Shown one piece after another: positions 51,586 to 60,287 of a stretch of 64,000 nt of DNA. This DNA is from Clostridia bacterium (lineage in GTDB: Bacteria; Bacillota; Clostridia; Oscillospirales; CAG-272). A model generated the notes under the pieces. The model ran no database searches, was not told the DNA's origin, and saw only the letters and a list, made by a program, of their open reading frames with translations. Numbering within the stretch: position 1 is the first letter of the stretch; the number at the start of each line of letters is the position of its first letter. The position numbers and the translations under genes are program-made. The stretch covers positions 1 to 64,000 of the forward strand of contig JAFURQ010000007.1 in the NCBI GenBank assembly GCA_017471825.1, in the 5' to 3' direction.

Positions 51586-52320
51586 ATGCCGAGATTTTTT
51601 GTTTCGTCGGACGGAATTGAAGAAAATACAATAAAAATCAAGGGCGACGATGCCTTTCACATTGCGCGCTCACTGCGTATGGCAGAGGGTGATGCAATCA
51701 CCGTTTGCGATATGCACGGGCGTGAGCACTCCTGCACTCTTACCAGAATACGCGACGACGAGTGCGAGTGCCTTATTCTCGAAACGCGCGAGGGAAACAC
51801 CGAGCCGCCCGTACATATAACGCTGTATATGGCGTATCCGAAGGGGGATAAGCTGGAGACCGTGGTTCAGAAGGCGGTGGAGCTCGGTGCTTCGAGGATA
51901 GTGCCGTTTGAGTCGTCGCGCTGTATAAAGCGGCCGAAGGCGGAAAAGGCGGAGAAAAACACCGCAAGGCTCACAAGAATCGCCGAGGAGGCGGCAAAGC
52001 AATGCGGGCGCTCACGCCTGCCCGAGATTTGCCCGCCGACAGACTTCGGCGGTATGCTCGCGGATGCCGCGCGGGCGGAGCTTGCGCTATTCTGCTACGA
52101 GGGTGACGGAACACTCTCTATTAAAGATATATTAAAGGAAGAAAAAATTCCCGAGAGCATCGCTGTTATCGTAGGCTGTGAGGGCGGCTTCTCGCTTGAT
52201 GAGGCGGAGGCGGCAAGGGCGGCAGGCTGCAGGCTTACGGGGCTTGGTGTGCGGATACTCCGCTGCGAAACCGCGCCCACCTATGCACTCACCGCAATCA
52301 GCTACCGATATGAGCTATAA
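51586..52320 (+). CDS. rsmE: 16S rRNA m3U1498 methyltransferase
   Basis: 244 residues. SPOUT-fold enzyme with an N-terminal PUA-like RNA-binding domain (HIARSLRMAEGD). The C-terminal trefoil knot includes 'KGDKLETVVQKAVELGASRI', 'IVGCEGGFSLDEAEAA' and 'LGVRILRCETAPTYAL'. Methylates N3 of U1498 in 16S rRNA. Last gene of the ribF operon; an AT-rich gap with a new promoter follows. Confidence 0.94.
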   Translation: MPRFFVSSDGIEENTIKIKGDDAFHIARSLRMAEGDAITVCDMHGREHSCTLTRIRDDECECLILETREGNTEPPVHITLYMAYPKGDKLETVVQKAVELGASRIVPFESSRCIKRPKAEKAEKNTARLTRIAEEAAKQCGRSRLPEICPPTDFGGMLADAARAELALFCYEGDGTLSIKDILKEEKIPESIAVIVGCEGGFSLDEAEAARAAGCRLTGLGVRILRCETAPTYALTAISYRYEL

Positions 52321-52416
52321 CTGTTATTTTTTGGTAAAAAATAGGTAAGTAAAGTTAAAATACACAAAAAGTTGTAAATTTTTTTGTATATTCCGTAATT
52401 ATTTTTGAAAAAACTA

Positions 52417-52445
52417 TTGAAAAATATCAAAAAATAGGTTAAAAT
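52417..52445 (+). promoter_or_regulatory. putative promoter of the CdaR-type regulator
   Basis: TTGAAA at 52417-52422, 17 bp, TAAAAT at 52440-52445. This gives a leader of roughly 120 nt. Confidence 0.6.
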
Positions 52446-52461
52446 ATAGTACAGTATAAAC

Positions 52462-52533
52462 AAAACCGCTTTATGAATGCGCGGTTTTCAGAGCAAAAGG
52501 AGCCTTTACCGCAAAAAACTAAGGGCTTTTTTT
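52462..52533 (+). promoter_or_regulatory. candidate attenuator leader with competing hairpins
   Basis: A perfect 8-bp hairpin AAAACCGC/GCGGTTTT (52462-52469 with 52481-52488) is followed by a terminator-like stem AGCCTTT/AAGGGCT (52501-52507 with 52521-52527) and seven T. GCGGT of the first hairpin could instead pair with ACCGC (52508-52512) in the terminator loop. The terminator lies inside the leader, before the gene's GGAGG. This is a conditional-termination layout; the ligand or factor is unknown. AAAAAACTAAGG in the loop is reminiscent of preQ1-I riboswitches, but the remaining signature is absent. Confidence 0.55.
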
Positions 52534-52574
52534 GTGTCCGAGCTAAATAACAATCAGAATTTTTGGAGGTTTTT

Positions 52575-53660
52575 ATGTCCAACCGACTTTTCCAGACGAT
52601 CATTCATCAGATGAAGGATGTCGTCGGACGCACGATCGGCGTAATAGATGAAAACGGTATTATCATTGCATCCAGCGAGCTTGGAAAGATTGGCGAGTCC
52701 AGACAGAGAATCAAGGACGAGCTCCCCTACTCCTCCGACTCTATGGTGCTTGAGGGTTATACATACCGTTTTATCGGTGCGGCGGAAAAATTCGAGTGCA
52801 TCGCCTTCGTTGAGGGCAACGATGCTCACGCGGCAAAAATGTGCCAGCTTATTTCCATTGCACTTGGCAACATAAAGAGTCTTTACGATGAAAAATATGA
52901 CAAGGGCTCGTTCATCAAGAACATTATTCTTGACAACATTCTCCCGAGTGATATTTACATCAAATCCAACGAGCTTCATTTCAACAGTGAGGAGAAGCGC
53001 GCGGTTATCGTTATAAAGTTCCAGGGCTCTGCTACCACCCCTCCCTACGAGGTAATTCAGGGCATAGTAACCGACAAGACGAAGGATTACGTTATCAGCA
53101 TCAGCGAGCAGGATATCGTTGTTGTCAAGGAGGTCGAGGAGGACACCACTCCCGAGGACCTTGAGGCGTTTGCACAGGGAATGCTCAAGACCGCAAGCGA
53201 GGCAAGCGGAACGAAGCTCCTTATCGGTATTTCATCTATCGTTGACAATCTTAAGGATCTTGCAAGGGCATACAAGGAGGCTAAAATCTCTCTTGAGGTT
53301 GGAAAGGTTTTTGATATAGAAAAGCCCGTTATGTCGTACGAAAACCTCGGCATAGGCAGACTTATATACCAGCTTCCCACCACTCTTTGCGAAATCTTCC
53401 TTCAGGAAGTGTTCAAGCGCGGCTCTCTCGATTCTCTCGACAGAGAAACGCTTATGACCGTACAGTCCTTCTTTGAGAACAACCTCAACGTTTCCGAAAC
53501 GTCGAGAAAGCTTTTCGTTCACAGAAACACCCTTGTTTACAGACTTGAGAAGATAAGAAAGCTCACAGGTCTTGACCTGCGCGAGTTTGATCACGCGGTT
53601 ACCTTCAAGGTTGCGCTGATGGTTAAAAAATATCTCACCAGCAAGCCTACAAAGTTCTGA
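52575..53660 (+). CDS. CdaR/PucR-family transcriptional regulator
   Basis: 361 residues from the ATG at 52575 (GGAGG five bases upstream). N-terminal diacid-recognition-like sensor (~1-130, VVGRTIGVIDENGIIIAS), a central GGDEF-like region (~140-270) and a C-terminal PucR helix-turn-helix: FFENNLNVSETSRKLFVHRN then TLVYRLEKIRKLTGLDLRE. CdaR members respond to sugar diacids or other organic acids, usually as activators of neighbours. No sugar-diacid genes are near, so the effector is open. It follows a candidate attenuator and is apparently a single gene. Confidence 0.88.
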   Translation: MSNRLFQTIIHQMKDVVGRTIGVIDENGIIIASSELGKIGESRQRIKDELPYSSDSMVLEGYTYRFIGAAEKFECIAFVEGNDAHAAKMCQLISIALGNIKSLYDEKYDKGSFIKNIILDNILPSDIYIKSNELHFNSEEKRAVIVIKFQGSATTPPYEVIQGIVTDKTKDYVISISEQDIVVVKEVEEDTTPEDLEAFAQGMLKTASEASGTKLLIGISSIVDNLKDLARAYKEAKISLEVGKVFDIEKPVMSYENLGIGRLIYQLPTTLCEIFLQEVFKRGSLDSLDRETLMTVQSFFENNLNVSETSRKLFVHRNTLVYRLEKIRKLTGLDLREFDHAVTFKVALMVKKYLTSKPTKF

Positions 53661-53719
53661 TAAAGACAAATTTCGCGCCTCGAAAGAGGTAAAATACATA
53701 TACTGAAGTTTTATATAAC

Positions 53720-53750
53720 TTTACCCTGCGGATAGTATCGGCAGGGTAAA
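53720..53750 (+). other. hairpin between the CdaR and S41 protease genes
   Basis: Perfect 10-bp stem TTTACCCTGC/GCAGGGTAAA with an 11-nt loop, without a T-run, 26 bp before the protease ATG. It may end the upstream message weakly or shield the next ribosome site. Confidence 0.55.
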
Positions 53751-53775
53751 CTATTGCAGAAAAGAGATCGATTCG

Positions 53776-55095
53776 ATGAAAAGAACAAACAAACGGTGGC
53801 TCGCGTCACCTTTGCTTCTCCTTCTGTCTATACTGCTTGTAATATCACTGACAGGCTGCTCTACGGCGGGCAGCAAAACCGTTTATTCCAAGGAAGAGCT
53901 TGCAGAAAACGTTACACGGGGTGCCACCGATTGCGATTCTGTTGCAGAATTCCTGGACGAATGGGACTTTCCCCGCTTTTCCGAGAGAAAGGTAAACCAA
54001 GCGGAATCAATCCTGCAAAAGAGATACTACCTTGAGCTTCCGACCACCGAGGAGCTTGCCGAGATGACGGCGCGGGGCTTCCTTGAAAATTACTATGATA
54101 AAATAGACCTCACGAGCGAGGACGCTGTCACGGACGCGTTAATTTATTCTTACGTGGATTCAATCGGCGACGTGTACACGGTTTATCGCACGGCAGAGGA
54201 ATACGAGAGCTACTCCTCCGGACTTAGCGGCAGCTTTGTCGGAATCGGCGTTACGGTGACTTATAACGCGGACACCGCGGAAATGACGGTCATTGAGGTT
54301 ATGGAGGGCGGCGGTGCCGAGGCGGCAGGCGTGCTCGTTGGCGACGTAATTATAGCGGTCGACGGCGAGAGAGTTGCTGACCTGGGATACGAAAATGCGG
54401 TGAATGCTGTGCGCGGCGAGAGCGGCACTGACGTGGTACTGACGGTCAAGCGCGGCGATGGCGAGGTTCATATCACTGCGACGAGAAAGGCAATAGAGGA
54501 AAAAACTGTTAAATATTCTTTGACCGACGGCATAGGATATATAAAAATCTCTGCATTTAAGCGCAACACGTACGGGCAATTCGTCGAGGCGGTTGATTAT
54601 ATGGAGCGCAACAATGCAAGGGGCGTTGTTTACGACCTGCGAAACAACGGTGGCGGATACCTCTCCTCCGTTGTAAACGTTCTCTCCTACATTGCGCCGG
54701 AGGGAACCACTATTTCGACCTTTTCAAACAATTACGGCGATGATGCGGTTGCGACGGGCGAGCACACGTTTCTCATACCGTCCGTGGTTTTGTGCAACAG
54801 CGGAACAGCCTCTGCGGGAGAGCTTTTCACCTCTGCGATCCGAGATTTCGGAGAAATGCGGCTGATGGAAAGCGCTGTTGTTGGCGAAAACACCTTTGGA
54901 AAAGGGATTATGCAATCCACCTTCTCTCTTTTTGACGGTTCGTCAATAACGTTAACGGTTGCATATTACACCTCTCCGCTCGGAGAAAACTATCACGGTG
55001 TCGGCATAGAGCCGAGCCTGACGGTTGCGCCCGCGGCAGACGGTGACAATCAGCTTTCATCCGCGTATGAGACGGTTGAAAAATTAATTGATTAA
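53776..55095 (+). CDS. C-terminal processing peptidase lipoprotein (S41 family)
   Basis: 439 residues. Lipoprotein signal with lipobox LTGC (Cys at ~28). A PDZ domain (~155-235, VGIGVTVTYN ... AAGVLVGDVIIAVDGE) precedes the S41 catalytic core with the Ser nucleophile in NSGTASAGELF and the Lys base in ENTFGKGIMQ. The family cleaves C-termini of extracytoplasmic substrates, often in cell-wall or signalling pathways. Ends with HGVGIEPSLTV. greA follows after 28 bp, possibly from its own start. Confidence 0.93.
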   Translation: MKRTNKRWLASPLLLLLSILLVISLTGCSTAGSKTVYSKEELAENVTRGATDCDSVAEFLDEWDFPRFSERKVNQAESILQKRYYLELPTTEELAEMTARGFLENYYDKIDLTSEDAVTDALIYSYVDSIGDVYTVYRTAEEYESYSSGLSGSFVGIGVTVTYNADTAEMTVIEVMEGGGAEAAGVLVGDVIIAVDGERVADLGYENAVNAVRGESGTDVVLTVKRGDGEVHITATRKAIEEKTVKYSLTDGIGYIKISAFKRNTYGQFVEAVDYMERNNARGVVYDLRNNGGGYLSSVVNVLSYIAPEGTTISTFSNNYGDDAVATGEHTFLIPSVVLCNSGTASAGELFTSAIRDFGEMRLMESAVVGENTFGKGIMQSTFSLFDGSSITLTVAYYTSPLGENYHGVGIEPSLTVAPAADGDNQLSSAYETVEKLID

Positions 55096-55123
55096 AAAAT
55101 AATTATATACAGGAGATAAGAAA

Positions 55124-55603
55124 ATGGAGATAAAGACATACACCCCTCAAGGCTTTAAGGCGCTTCAGGATGAGCTTGACTACCTTGTGAACGTTCGCGT
55201 TGAGGAGAACAAAAAGGACATCTCGACCGCGCGCGCATTCGGCGACCTTTCCGAGAACAGCGAATACGACGAGGCAAAGGCTGAGCAGGGCAAAATTCAC
55301 GCACGCATTGCAGAGCTTCGCGAAATGATAGCGCACGCAAAGGTTATAGACGAATCTCAGATTGACGAATCGGTTGTCAGCGTTGGCTCTATTGTTGTTG
55401 TTTACAACGTTGAGCGCGCAAAGGAATTCACCTATCACATCGTTGGCTCGTACGAGACCGACCCCGTAAACGGCAAAATTTCCGACTCCTCTCCCATTGG
55501 TGTCGCGCTTCTCGGTGCGAGAGCCGGCGACGAGGTCGTTGTAAGCGGAGTGAGAGAGCAGCACATTCAGGTTAAGAGCGTTTCAAGAGCTAAGGAAGCA
55601 TAA
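55124..55603 (+). CDS. greA: transcription elongation factor GreA
   Basis: 159 residues. N-terminal coiled coil (~1-75) with the acidic tip motif ARAFGDLSENSEYDEAK that reaches the RNA polymerase active site, and a C-terminal FKBP-like domain (ISDSSPIGVALLGARAGDEV). Restarts backtracked polymerase by stimulating RNA cleavage. AGGAG precedes the ATG. greA-lysS is a very common Bacillota pair; lysS begins 12 bp later. Confidence 0.96.
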   Translation: MEIKTYTPQGFKALQDELDYLVNVRVEENKKDISTARAFGDLSENSEYDEAKAEQGKIHARIAELREMIAHAKVIDESQIDESVVSVGSIVVVYNVERAKEFTYHIVGSYETDPVNGKISDSSPIGVALLGARAGDEVVVSGVREQHIQVKSVSRAKEA

Positions 55604-55615
55604 AGGAGCTTTGAT

Positions 55616-57118
55616 ATGGCAGACAATAATCAGACATTCAATTCAACAAGCGAGCTCGCGGTAAGACGCGAAAAGCTCGCCGCATTGGTAGAATCGGGAA
55701 ACAACCCCTTTGAAATAACCAAGTACGACGTTACCTACACCGCTCCCAATGCCATAAAGGAGTTTACCGAGCGCGAGGCAGAGCTTGCCGAGGGCGAGGA
55801 GATTCACGTAAAGATGGCGGGCAGAATGATTGCAAAGCGCGTTATGGGTAAGGCATCGTTCGCAAGAATCAACGACGGCGAGGGCGAGATTCAGATATAC
55901 ACCTCACGCGATGATCTTGGCGAGGAGGCTTATGCAGGCTTTAAAAAGTGGGATATTGGCGACGTTATGGGCATCGAGGGCGTGCTTTTCCGCACGAGGA
56001 CCGGCGAAATCTCGGTTCACGTAAAGAGCGCTACCCTTCTTGCAAAGTCTCTTCTTCCCCTCCCCGAAAAGTTCCACGGTCTTACAAATCTTGAGCAGAG
56101 ATACAGACAGAGATACGTCGACCTCATTGCCAACCCTGAGGTTAAGGACACCTTCATTAAGCGCTCAAGAATACTTAAGCTTATCCGCGAGTTCCTTGAC
56201 TCGAGAGGATTCCTTGAGGTTGATACCCCCATTCTCGTTCCGCTTGAAATCGGCGCATCCGCGCGTCCGTTCGTAACTCACCATAACACTCTTGATATGG
56301 ATATGTATCTCCGTATTGAGACCGAGCTCTATCTTAAAAGACTTATCGTTGGCGGTATGAACAGAGTTTACGAGGTTGGTAGAATTTTCAGAAACGAGGG
56401 TATGGACACCAAGCACAACCCCGAGTTTACCACCATTGAGCTTTACCAGGCATATACCGACTATTACGGAATGATGGATCTCGTTGAGGATCTTTACAAG
56501 ATGCTTGCCAAGGAGGTTTGCGGCTCTACCGTAATTCCTTATCAGGGAAATATGATAGACCTCGGACACTGGGAGCGTCTTACGATGGTGGACGCTGTTA
56601 AAAAGTACGCAGGCGTTGATTACAACGACTGGAAAACCGACGAGGATGCTCGTGCGGCGGCAAAGGAAAAGCACGTTGAGGTTCCCGAAAACGCGACACG
56701 GGGTACGGTTCTCGTTGAATTCTTTGATGCTTACGTAGAGGACAAGCTCGTTCAGCCCACCTTTATTTACGACTACCCCGTTGAGAACAGCCCTCTTGCA
56801 AAGAAGAAGCCCGAGAATCCTCTTTTCACCGAGAGATTCGAGTATTTCATCAACTGCACGGAGTTCGGCAACGCGTTCTCCGAGCTTAACGACCCTATCG
56901 ACCAGAAGGAAAGATTCGAGCGTCAGGTTGAGGCGAAGCGTAAGGAAGAGCCCAACTGCAACGCAGAGGTTGACTATGATTACGTAACCGCGCTTGAATA
57001 CGGAATGCCTCCTACAGGCGGTCTCGGCTTCGGCGTTGACAGACTCGTTATGCTTCTTACCGACTCGGCTTCCATTCGCGACGTTCTTCTCTTCCCCACT
57101 ATGAAGCCCGAGGTATAA
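55616..57118 (+). CDS. lysS: lysyl-tRNA synthetase, class II
   Basis: 500 residues. OB-fold anticodon-binding domain (~60-150, GRMIAKRVMGKASFARINDG), then the class II core: motif 1 DSRGFLEVDTPIL, motif 2 GRIFRNEGMDTKHNPEFT and motif 3 GLGFGVDRLVML near the C-terminus. Charges tRNA-Lys. Length is typical. It ends at a bidirectional terminator. Confidence 0.96.
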   Translation: MADNNQTFNSTSELAVRREKLAALVESGNNPFEITKYDVTYTAPNAIKEFTEREAELAEGEEIHVKMAGRMIAKRVMGKASFARINDGEGEIQIYTSRDDLGEEAYAGFKKWDIGDVMGIEGVLFRTRTGEISVHVKSATLLAKSLLPLPEKFHGLTNLEQRYRQRYVDLIANPEVKDTFIKRSRILKLIREFLDSRGFLEVDTPILVPLEIGASARPFVTHHNTLDMDMYLRIETELYLKRLIVGGMNRVYEVGRIFRNEGMDTKHNPEFTTIELYQAYTDYYGMMDLVEDLYKMLAKEVCGSTVIPYQGNMIDLGHWERLTMVDAVKKYAGVDYNDWKTDEDARAAAKEKHVEVPENATRGTVLVEFFDAYVEDKLVQPTFIYDYPVENSPLAKKKPENPLFTERFEYFINCTEFGNAFSELNDPIDQKERFERQVEAKRKEEPNCNAEVDYDYVTALEYGMPPTGGLGFGVDRLVMLLTDSASIRDVLLFPTMKPEV

Positions 57119-57136
57119 TGAACCTCCGATTATAAA

Positions 57137-57172
57137 AATAAAAACACGGTTTTTCGAAAACCGTGTTTTTTA
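57137..57172. terminator. bidirectional terminator
   Basis: Stem AAAAACACGGTTTT/AAAACCGTGTTTTT between lysS and the convergent Rnf operon end. Confidence 0.92.
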
Positions 57173-57682
57173 TTTTTTGCTTTTACTGTTCGGCTTGTTT
57201 ATGCGATTAATTATTATGCCTGCGACTATGCCCACGCCGACACCGGCAAGGGTGCCCGAAATGACGAGGGGAATGAAATAATAGGCTATTTCCGCAGTGC
57301 CCATTACGAATATCGCCGCAACCGTCTGCCCCGCGTTGTGAGCAACGCCGCCGAGGACGCTCGTTCCGACGGTGCCGAAGGGGAGAAAATTCTTCACAAC
57401 AAGCATAACGGCGAAGCTCAAAATCGCTCCGGAAAGGCTGAATATAAGACTCTGCACCGTGCCAAAAAGAAGGGCGGAGAGCAAAACTCTTACAAGCGAT
57501 ACGGCGCCTGCCGCGCCGGCACCGAGAGTGTAAAGAAGATACACCGTTACGATGTTTGCGAGTCCGAGCTTAACGCCCGGAATGAAGGCAAGAGGAGGAA
57601 TCAGGGTTTCGATGAAGGACAGCACCATGGCAAGAGCCACGGAAAGCGCCATAACCGTCATATTTTTGGTATTTAATTTCAC
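57170..57682 (-). CDS. Gx transporter family membrane protein
   Basis: 170 residues, five to six membrane segments with many glycines. Matches the family once named heptaprenyl diphosphate synthase component I, now treated as a membrane transporter-type protein: 'MALSVALAMVLSFIETLIPP', 'IPGVKLGLANIVTVYLLYTL', and 'GGVAHNAGQTVAA'. It closes the Rnf operon behind a NusG-II protein, an order I know from other Clostridia. Substrate unknown; isoprenoid or flavin-related roles have been suggested for the context. Confidence 0.8.
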   Translation of the reverse strand: MKLNTKNMTVMALSVALAMVLSFIETLIPPLAFIPGVKLGLANIVTVYLLYTLGAGAAGAVSLVRVLLSALLFGTVQSLIFSLSGAILSFAVMLVVKNFLPFGTVGTSVLGGVAHNAGQTVAAIFVMGTAEIAYYFIPLVISGTLAGVGVGIVAGIIINRINKPNSKSKK

Positions 57683-57716
57683 ACGCCCCCTCCTTTCTTC
57701 CGTTTTTTACTTTATA

Positions 57717-58064
57717 TTACTCTAAAATTTCCACTCTCACTCTGTTGGGCAGGCAGGTGAGGTCGTCGCCGATGTAATAGATTTTTCCCTTTCTCACGCA
57801 GGTTTTGTCGGGGCAGTCGGCATAAATCATATATGCCCTGCCGTCCTCTATTTTCAGAACGTTTGTGCCGCCGTTGAGGGTGTACTCACCGTCCTTATAC
57901 AAGGAGTATTCGCCAACCTTTTCTCCGTTGACGCTCACCTCTACGACGCTGCCCACGCTCCTGTTCGAAAAAACAAAATAAAGAGCGGAAAGGCTTATAA
58001 CGAGAAGAACGAGAACAAGGATAGAGTCAAAAATTATTTTTTTCTTCGTTTCCTTGTTAAGCAT
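57717..58064 (-). CDS. NusG domain II-containing membrane protein
   Basis: 115 residues: one N-terminal membrane segment (~10-32) and an exported NusG-II-like beta domain (~40-115) with a VNGEKVGEYSLYKDGEY segment, 'CPDKTCVRKGKI' (two cysteines six apart) and 'LTCLPNRVRVEI'. Not a transcription factor despite the fold. It follows rnfB by 31 bp. The cysteines and the Rnf context hint at flavin or redox support for RnfG/D outside the membrane, but this is inference. Confidence 0.85.
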   Translation of the reverse strand: MLNKETKKKIIFDSILVLVLLVISLSALYFVFSNRSVGSVVEVSVNGEKVGEYSLYKDGEYTLNGGTNVLKIEDGRAYMIYADCPDKTCVRKGKIYYIGDDLTCLPNRVRVEILE

Positions 58065-58095
58065 TTTTCTCTTGCCTTTCCGCTTTTACGAAATT

Positions 58096-58914
58096 TTAGA
58101 TAAAGTGAGTACCACAGATGAAGTTGCCCTCGTGGATGCAGTGCGTGGGGCAAACCTGACGGCATTTGCCGCAGGAGATACATTTGCTGTAATCTATGGT
58201 TGCAAGATTGTCAACAACCGTGATAGCGCCCGTGGGACAGGTCTTTTCACACTTGCCGCAGGCGATACATCCGTCGAGGCAGACCTTTCTTACAGCCGCG
58301 CCCTTGTCGTGACTGGAGCAAAGGACTACCACACGCGTGGTATCCGGAACGAGATGAATGATGCCGTTGGGGCAGGTTCTCGCACAGAGACCACAGGATA
58401 TACACTTACGGGAGTCAACCTCTGCGACGTTACGCTCGTTGATTTTTATAGCGTTCGCAGGGCAAACCCTCACGCAGTCGCCGTAGCCAAGACAAGCGTA
58501 GGTGCAGTTTCTGTCGCCCGAATAGAGCTTGTTTGCCATACGGCAGCTCTTTGGGCCTTTGTAATCGAATTTTTTGTTTTCGTCGGGGCAGTTTCCGTTG
58601 CAGGCAACGTATGCCACCATTTCAACAACGTCCTGGGGCTCAACGCCGAGAACTTTTGCAATGTCCTTTGCAGCACCGTCGCCGCCGGGGGTACAGAGGT
58701 TTGTTTTATCGGTTACGCCGTCGGCAAGAGCCTGAGCATATCCGTCACAGCCCGAGAAGCCGCAGGCACCGCAGTTTGCGCCGGGCAGACAGTCGCGGAT
58801 TTCGGACATTTTTTCATTTCCCTGCACACCGAAATATGCAGATGCAACGGTAAGAAGAAGCGCGCAAAGCGCTCCGATTGCAAGAAGAACAATAATGGGA
58901 ATCAATATTTCCAT
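58096..58914 (-). CDS. rnfB: Rnf complex subunit B
   Basis: 272 residues. An N-terminal membrane segment (~3-25) is followed by a Cys motif of the 4Fe-4S type ([14 protein letters not shown] ... LCTPGG) and then several ferredoxin motifs: [55 protein letters not shown]. It takes electrons from ferredoxin at the cytoplasmic side and passes them into the complex. Order rnfCDGEAB is the usual clostridial one. Confidence 0.95.
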   Translation of the reverse strand: MEILIPIIVLLAIGALCALLLTVASAYFGVQGNEKMSEIRDCLPGANCGACGFSGCDGYAQALADGVTDKTNLCTPGGDGAAKDIAKVLGVEPQDVVEMVAYVACNGNCPDENKKFDYKGPKSCRMANKLYSGDRNCTYACLGYGDCVRVCPANAIKINERNVAEVDSRKCISCGLCARTCPNGIIHLVPDTTRVVVLCSSHDKGAAVRKVCLDGCIACGKCEKTCPTGAITVVDNLATIDYSKCISCGKCRQVCPTHCIHEGNFICGTHFI

Positions 58915-58926
58915 GTCATATCCTCC

Positions 58927-59523
58927 TTAACCCAAAAGGTTCTCAACAACGCCCGCGAAGCCGAAGAAGGCAAGCGATACGATGGATGCCGCCGTGAGAG
59001 TGATGGGAAGTCCTACGTAGCTCTTGGGCGAGGGGCAGTTCTCTATTCTCGAACGAACGCCTGCAAAAAGAACCATTGCAAGCAGGAAGCCGAGTCCGAC
59101 GCCGAGTGAGGATACCATAGACTCAATGAAGTTATATCCGTCGCTTATATTGTTGAGGGTAACGCCGAGAACGGCGCAGTTGGTGGTGATAAGGGGAAGG
59201 TAAACACCCAGCGATTTATGAAGCGCGGGAAGGAATTTCTTGAGAACTATCTCAACAAACTGAACGAGCGCCGCAATAACGAGGATGAATACGATGGTCT
59301 GAAGATAGCCAAGACCGAATTTATCAAGCAGGTAGGTTTGTATGGGCCAGGTTACAGCGGTCGCACAAAGCATAACGAAGATAACCGCAACACCCATACC
59401 GCTCGCCTGATTGAACTTCTTTGAAACGCCGAGGAAGGGGCAGATTCCGAGGAAGCGCTGAAGAACGTAGTTGTTTATAAGAACTCCGCCCATAAGAATG
59501 AGTATCAATGCTTTAATATCCAT
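58927..59523 (-). CDS. rnfA: Rnf complex subunit A
   Basis: 198 residues, six membrane segments. Starts IKALILILMGGVLINNYVLQ, with the 'FLGICPFLGVSKKFNQASGMG' stretch (cysteine for the membrane [2Fe-2S] site shared with RnfE) and NCAVLGV. Forms, with RnfE, the inverted membrane core that shuttles electrons across. The stop-start gap to rnfB is 12 bp. Confidence 0.95.
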   Translation of the reverse strand: MDIKALILILMGGVLINNYVLQRFLGICPFLGVSKKFNQASGMGVAVIFVMLCATAVTWPIQTYLLDKFGLGYLQTIVFILVIAALVQFVEIVLKKFLPALHKSLGVYLPLITTNCAVLGVTLNNISDGYNFIESMVSSLGVGLGFLLAMVLFAGVRSRIENCPSPKSYVGLPITLTAASIVSLAFFGFAGVVENLLG

Positions 59524-59525
59524 AC

Positions 59526-60287
59526 TTATGCCTCCTCCTTTTCAGTTTTTTCGCCGCTTTCGGCATTTTCGGTGACCTCAAGCATATCGCTGCAGGAGGT
59601 TTTGCCGCAGATAGAGGCAACAGGACAGCCCTCGCAGCTGAATTCCTTTCTCTTTTCGGCACCGCGCTTTGCGCCGAGCTTATTGACTATTGCAATAAGC
59701 ATACCGAATATAAGGAAGCCGCCGGGTGCCTGTGCAAGAATCGGAATAGTGTAATTGAATATTTCCTCGCCTGCCTCGTTTCTTCCGATGAGGAAGGGGA
59801 TTTCGATGCCTGCGAAGGTTCCCGCACCCAAAACCTCGCGAATGATAGCCATTGCGAGCAGGGCAATAAGGAAGCCGACACCCATACCGAGACCGTCGAG
59901 TGCGGAATCAATAACGCCGTTCTTTCTTGCGAACATTTCGGCTCTGCCGAGAATGATACAGTTAACGACTATGAGTGAGAGGAACACGCCCATCATATCA
60001 TACGCCTCGGGCACGTATGCGTGAAGGAGCAGCTGTACTATGGTAACGAACGCCGCTATAATAACGATATAGCAGGGGATTCTTACCGTTTCGGGAATGA
60101 CCTTACGAAGTGCGGAGATAGCCACGTTTGAGCAAAGCAGAACTATCGTTGCCGCGATGCCCATATACACTGCGTTCATAACGCTTGTGGTTTGTGCAAG
60201 AGTGGGACAGGTACCGAGAACGAGGACGAGAACGGGGTTTTCCTGTATGAGACCCTTTAAGAAAATGAAAGCCTTACTGTTTTTCAT
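59526..60287 (-). CDS. rnfE: Rnf complex subunit E with C-terminal Cys tail
   Basis: 253 residues, six membrane segments, homologous to RnfA. 'NPVLVLVLGTCPTLAQTTS' carries the conserved Cys, and NCIILGRAEMFA is typical. After the last segment a ~45-residue acidic cytoplasmic tail contains CEGCPVASICGKTSC (Cys-x2-Cys-x5-Cys-x4-Cys). I do not know this tail from well-studied RnfE; it could hold an extra Fe-S cluster or zinc. The start overlaps rnfG by four bases. Confidence 0.94.
   Translation of the reverse strand: MKNSKAFIFLKGLIQENPVLVLVLGTCPTLAQTTSVMNAVYMGIAATIVLLCSNVAISALRKVIPETVRIPCYIVIIAAFVTIVQLLLHAYVPEAYDMMGVFLSLIVVNCIILGRAEMFARKNGVIDSALDGLGMGVGFLIALLAMAIIREVLGAGTFAGIEIPFLIGRNEAGEEIFNYTIPILAQAPGGFLIFGMLIAIVNKLGAKRGAEKRKEFSCEGCPVASICGKTSCSDMLEVTENAESGEKTEKEEA

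Noticed and set aside
52481-52533. preQ1-I riboswitch
   Set aside because: The AAAAAACTAAGG tail fits, but the loop is too long, the conserved P1-L1 bases are not present, and the downstream gene is a regulator rather than a queuosine gene.
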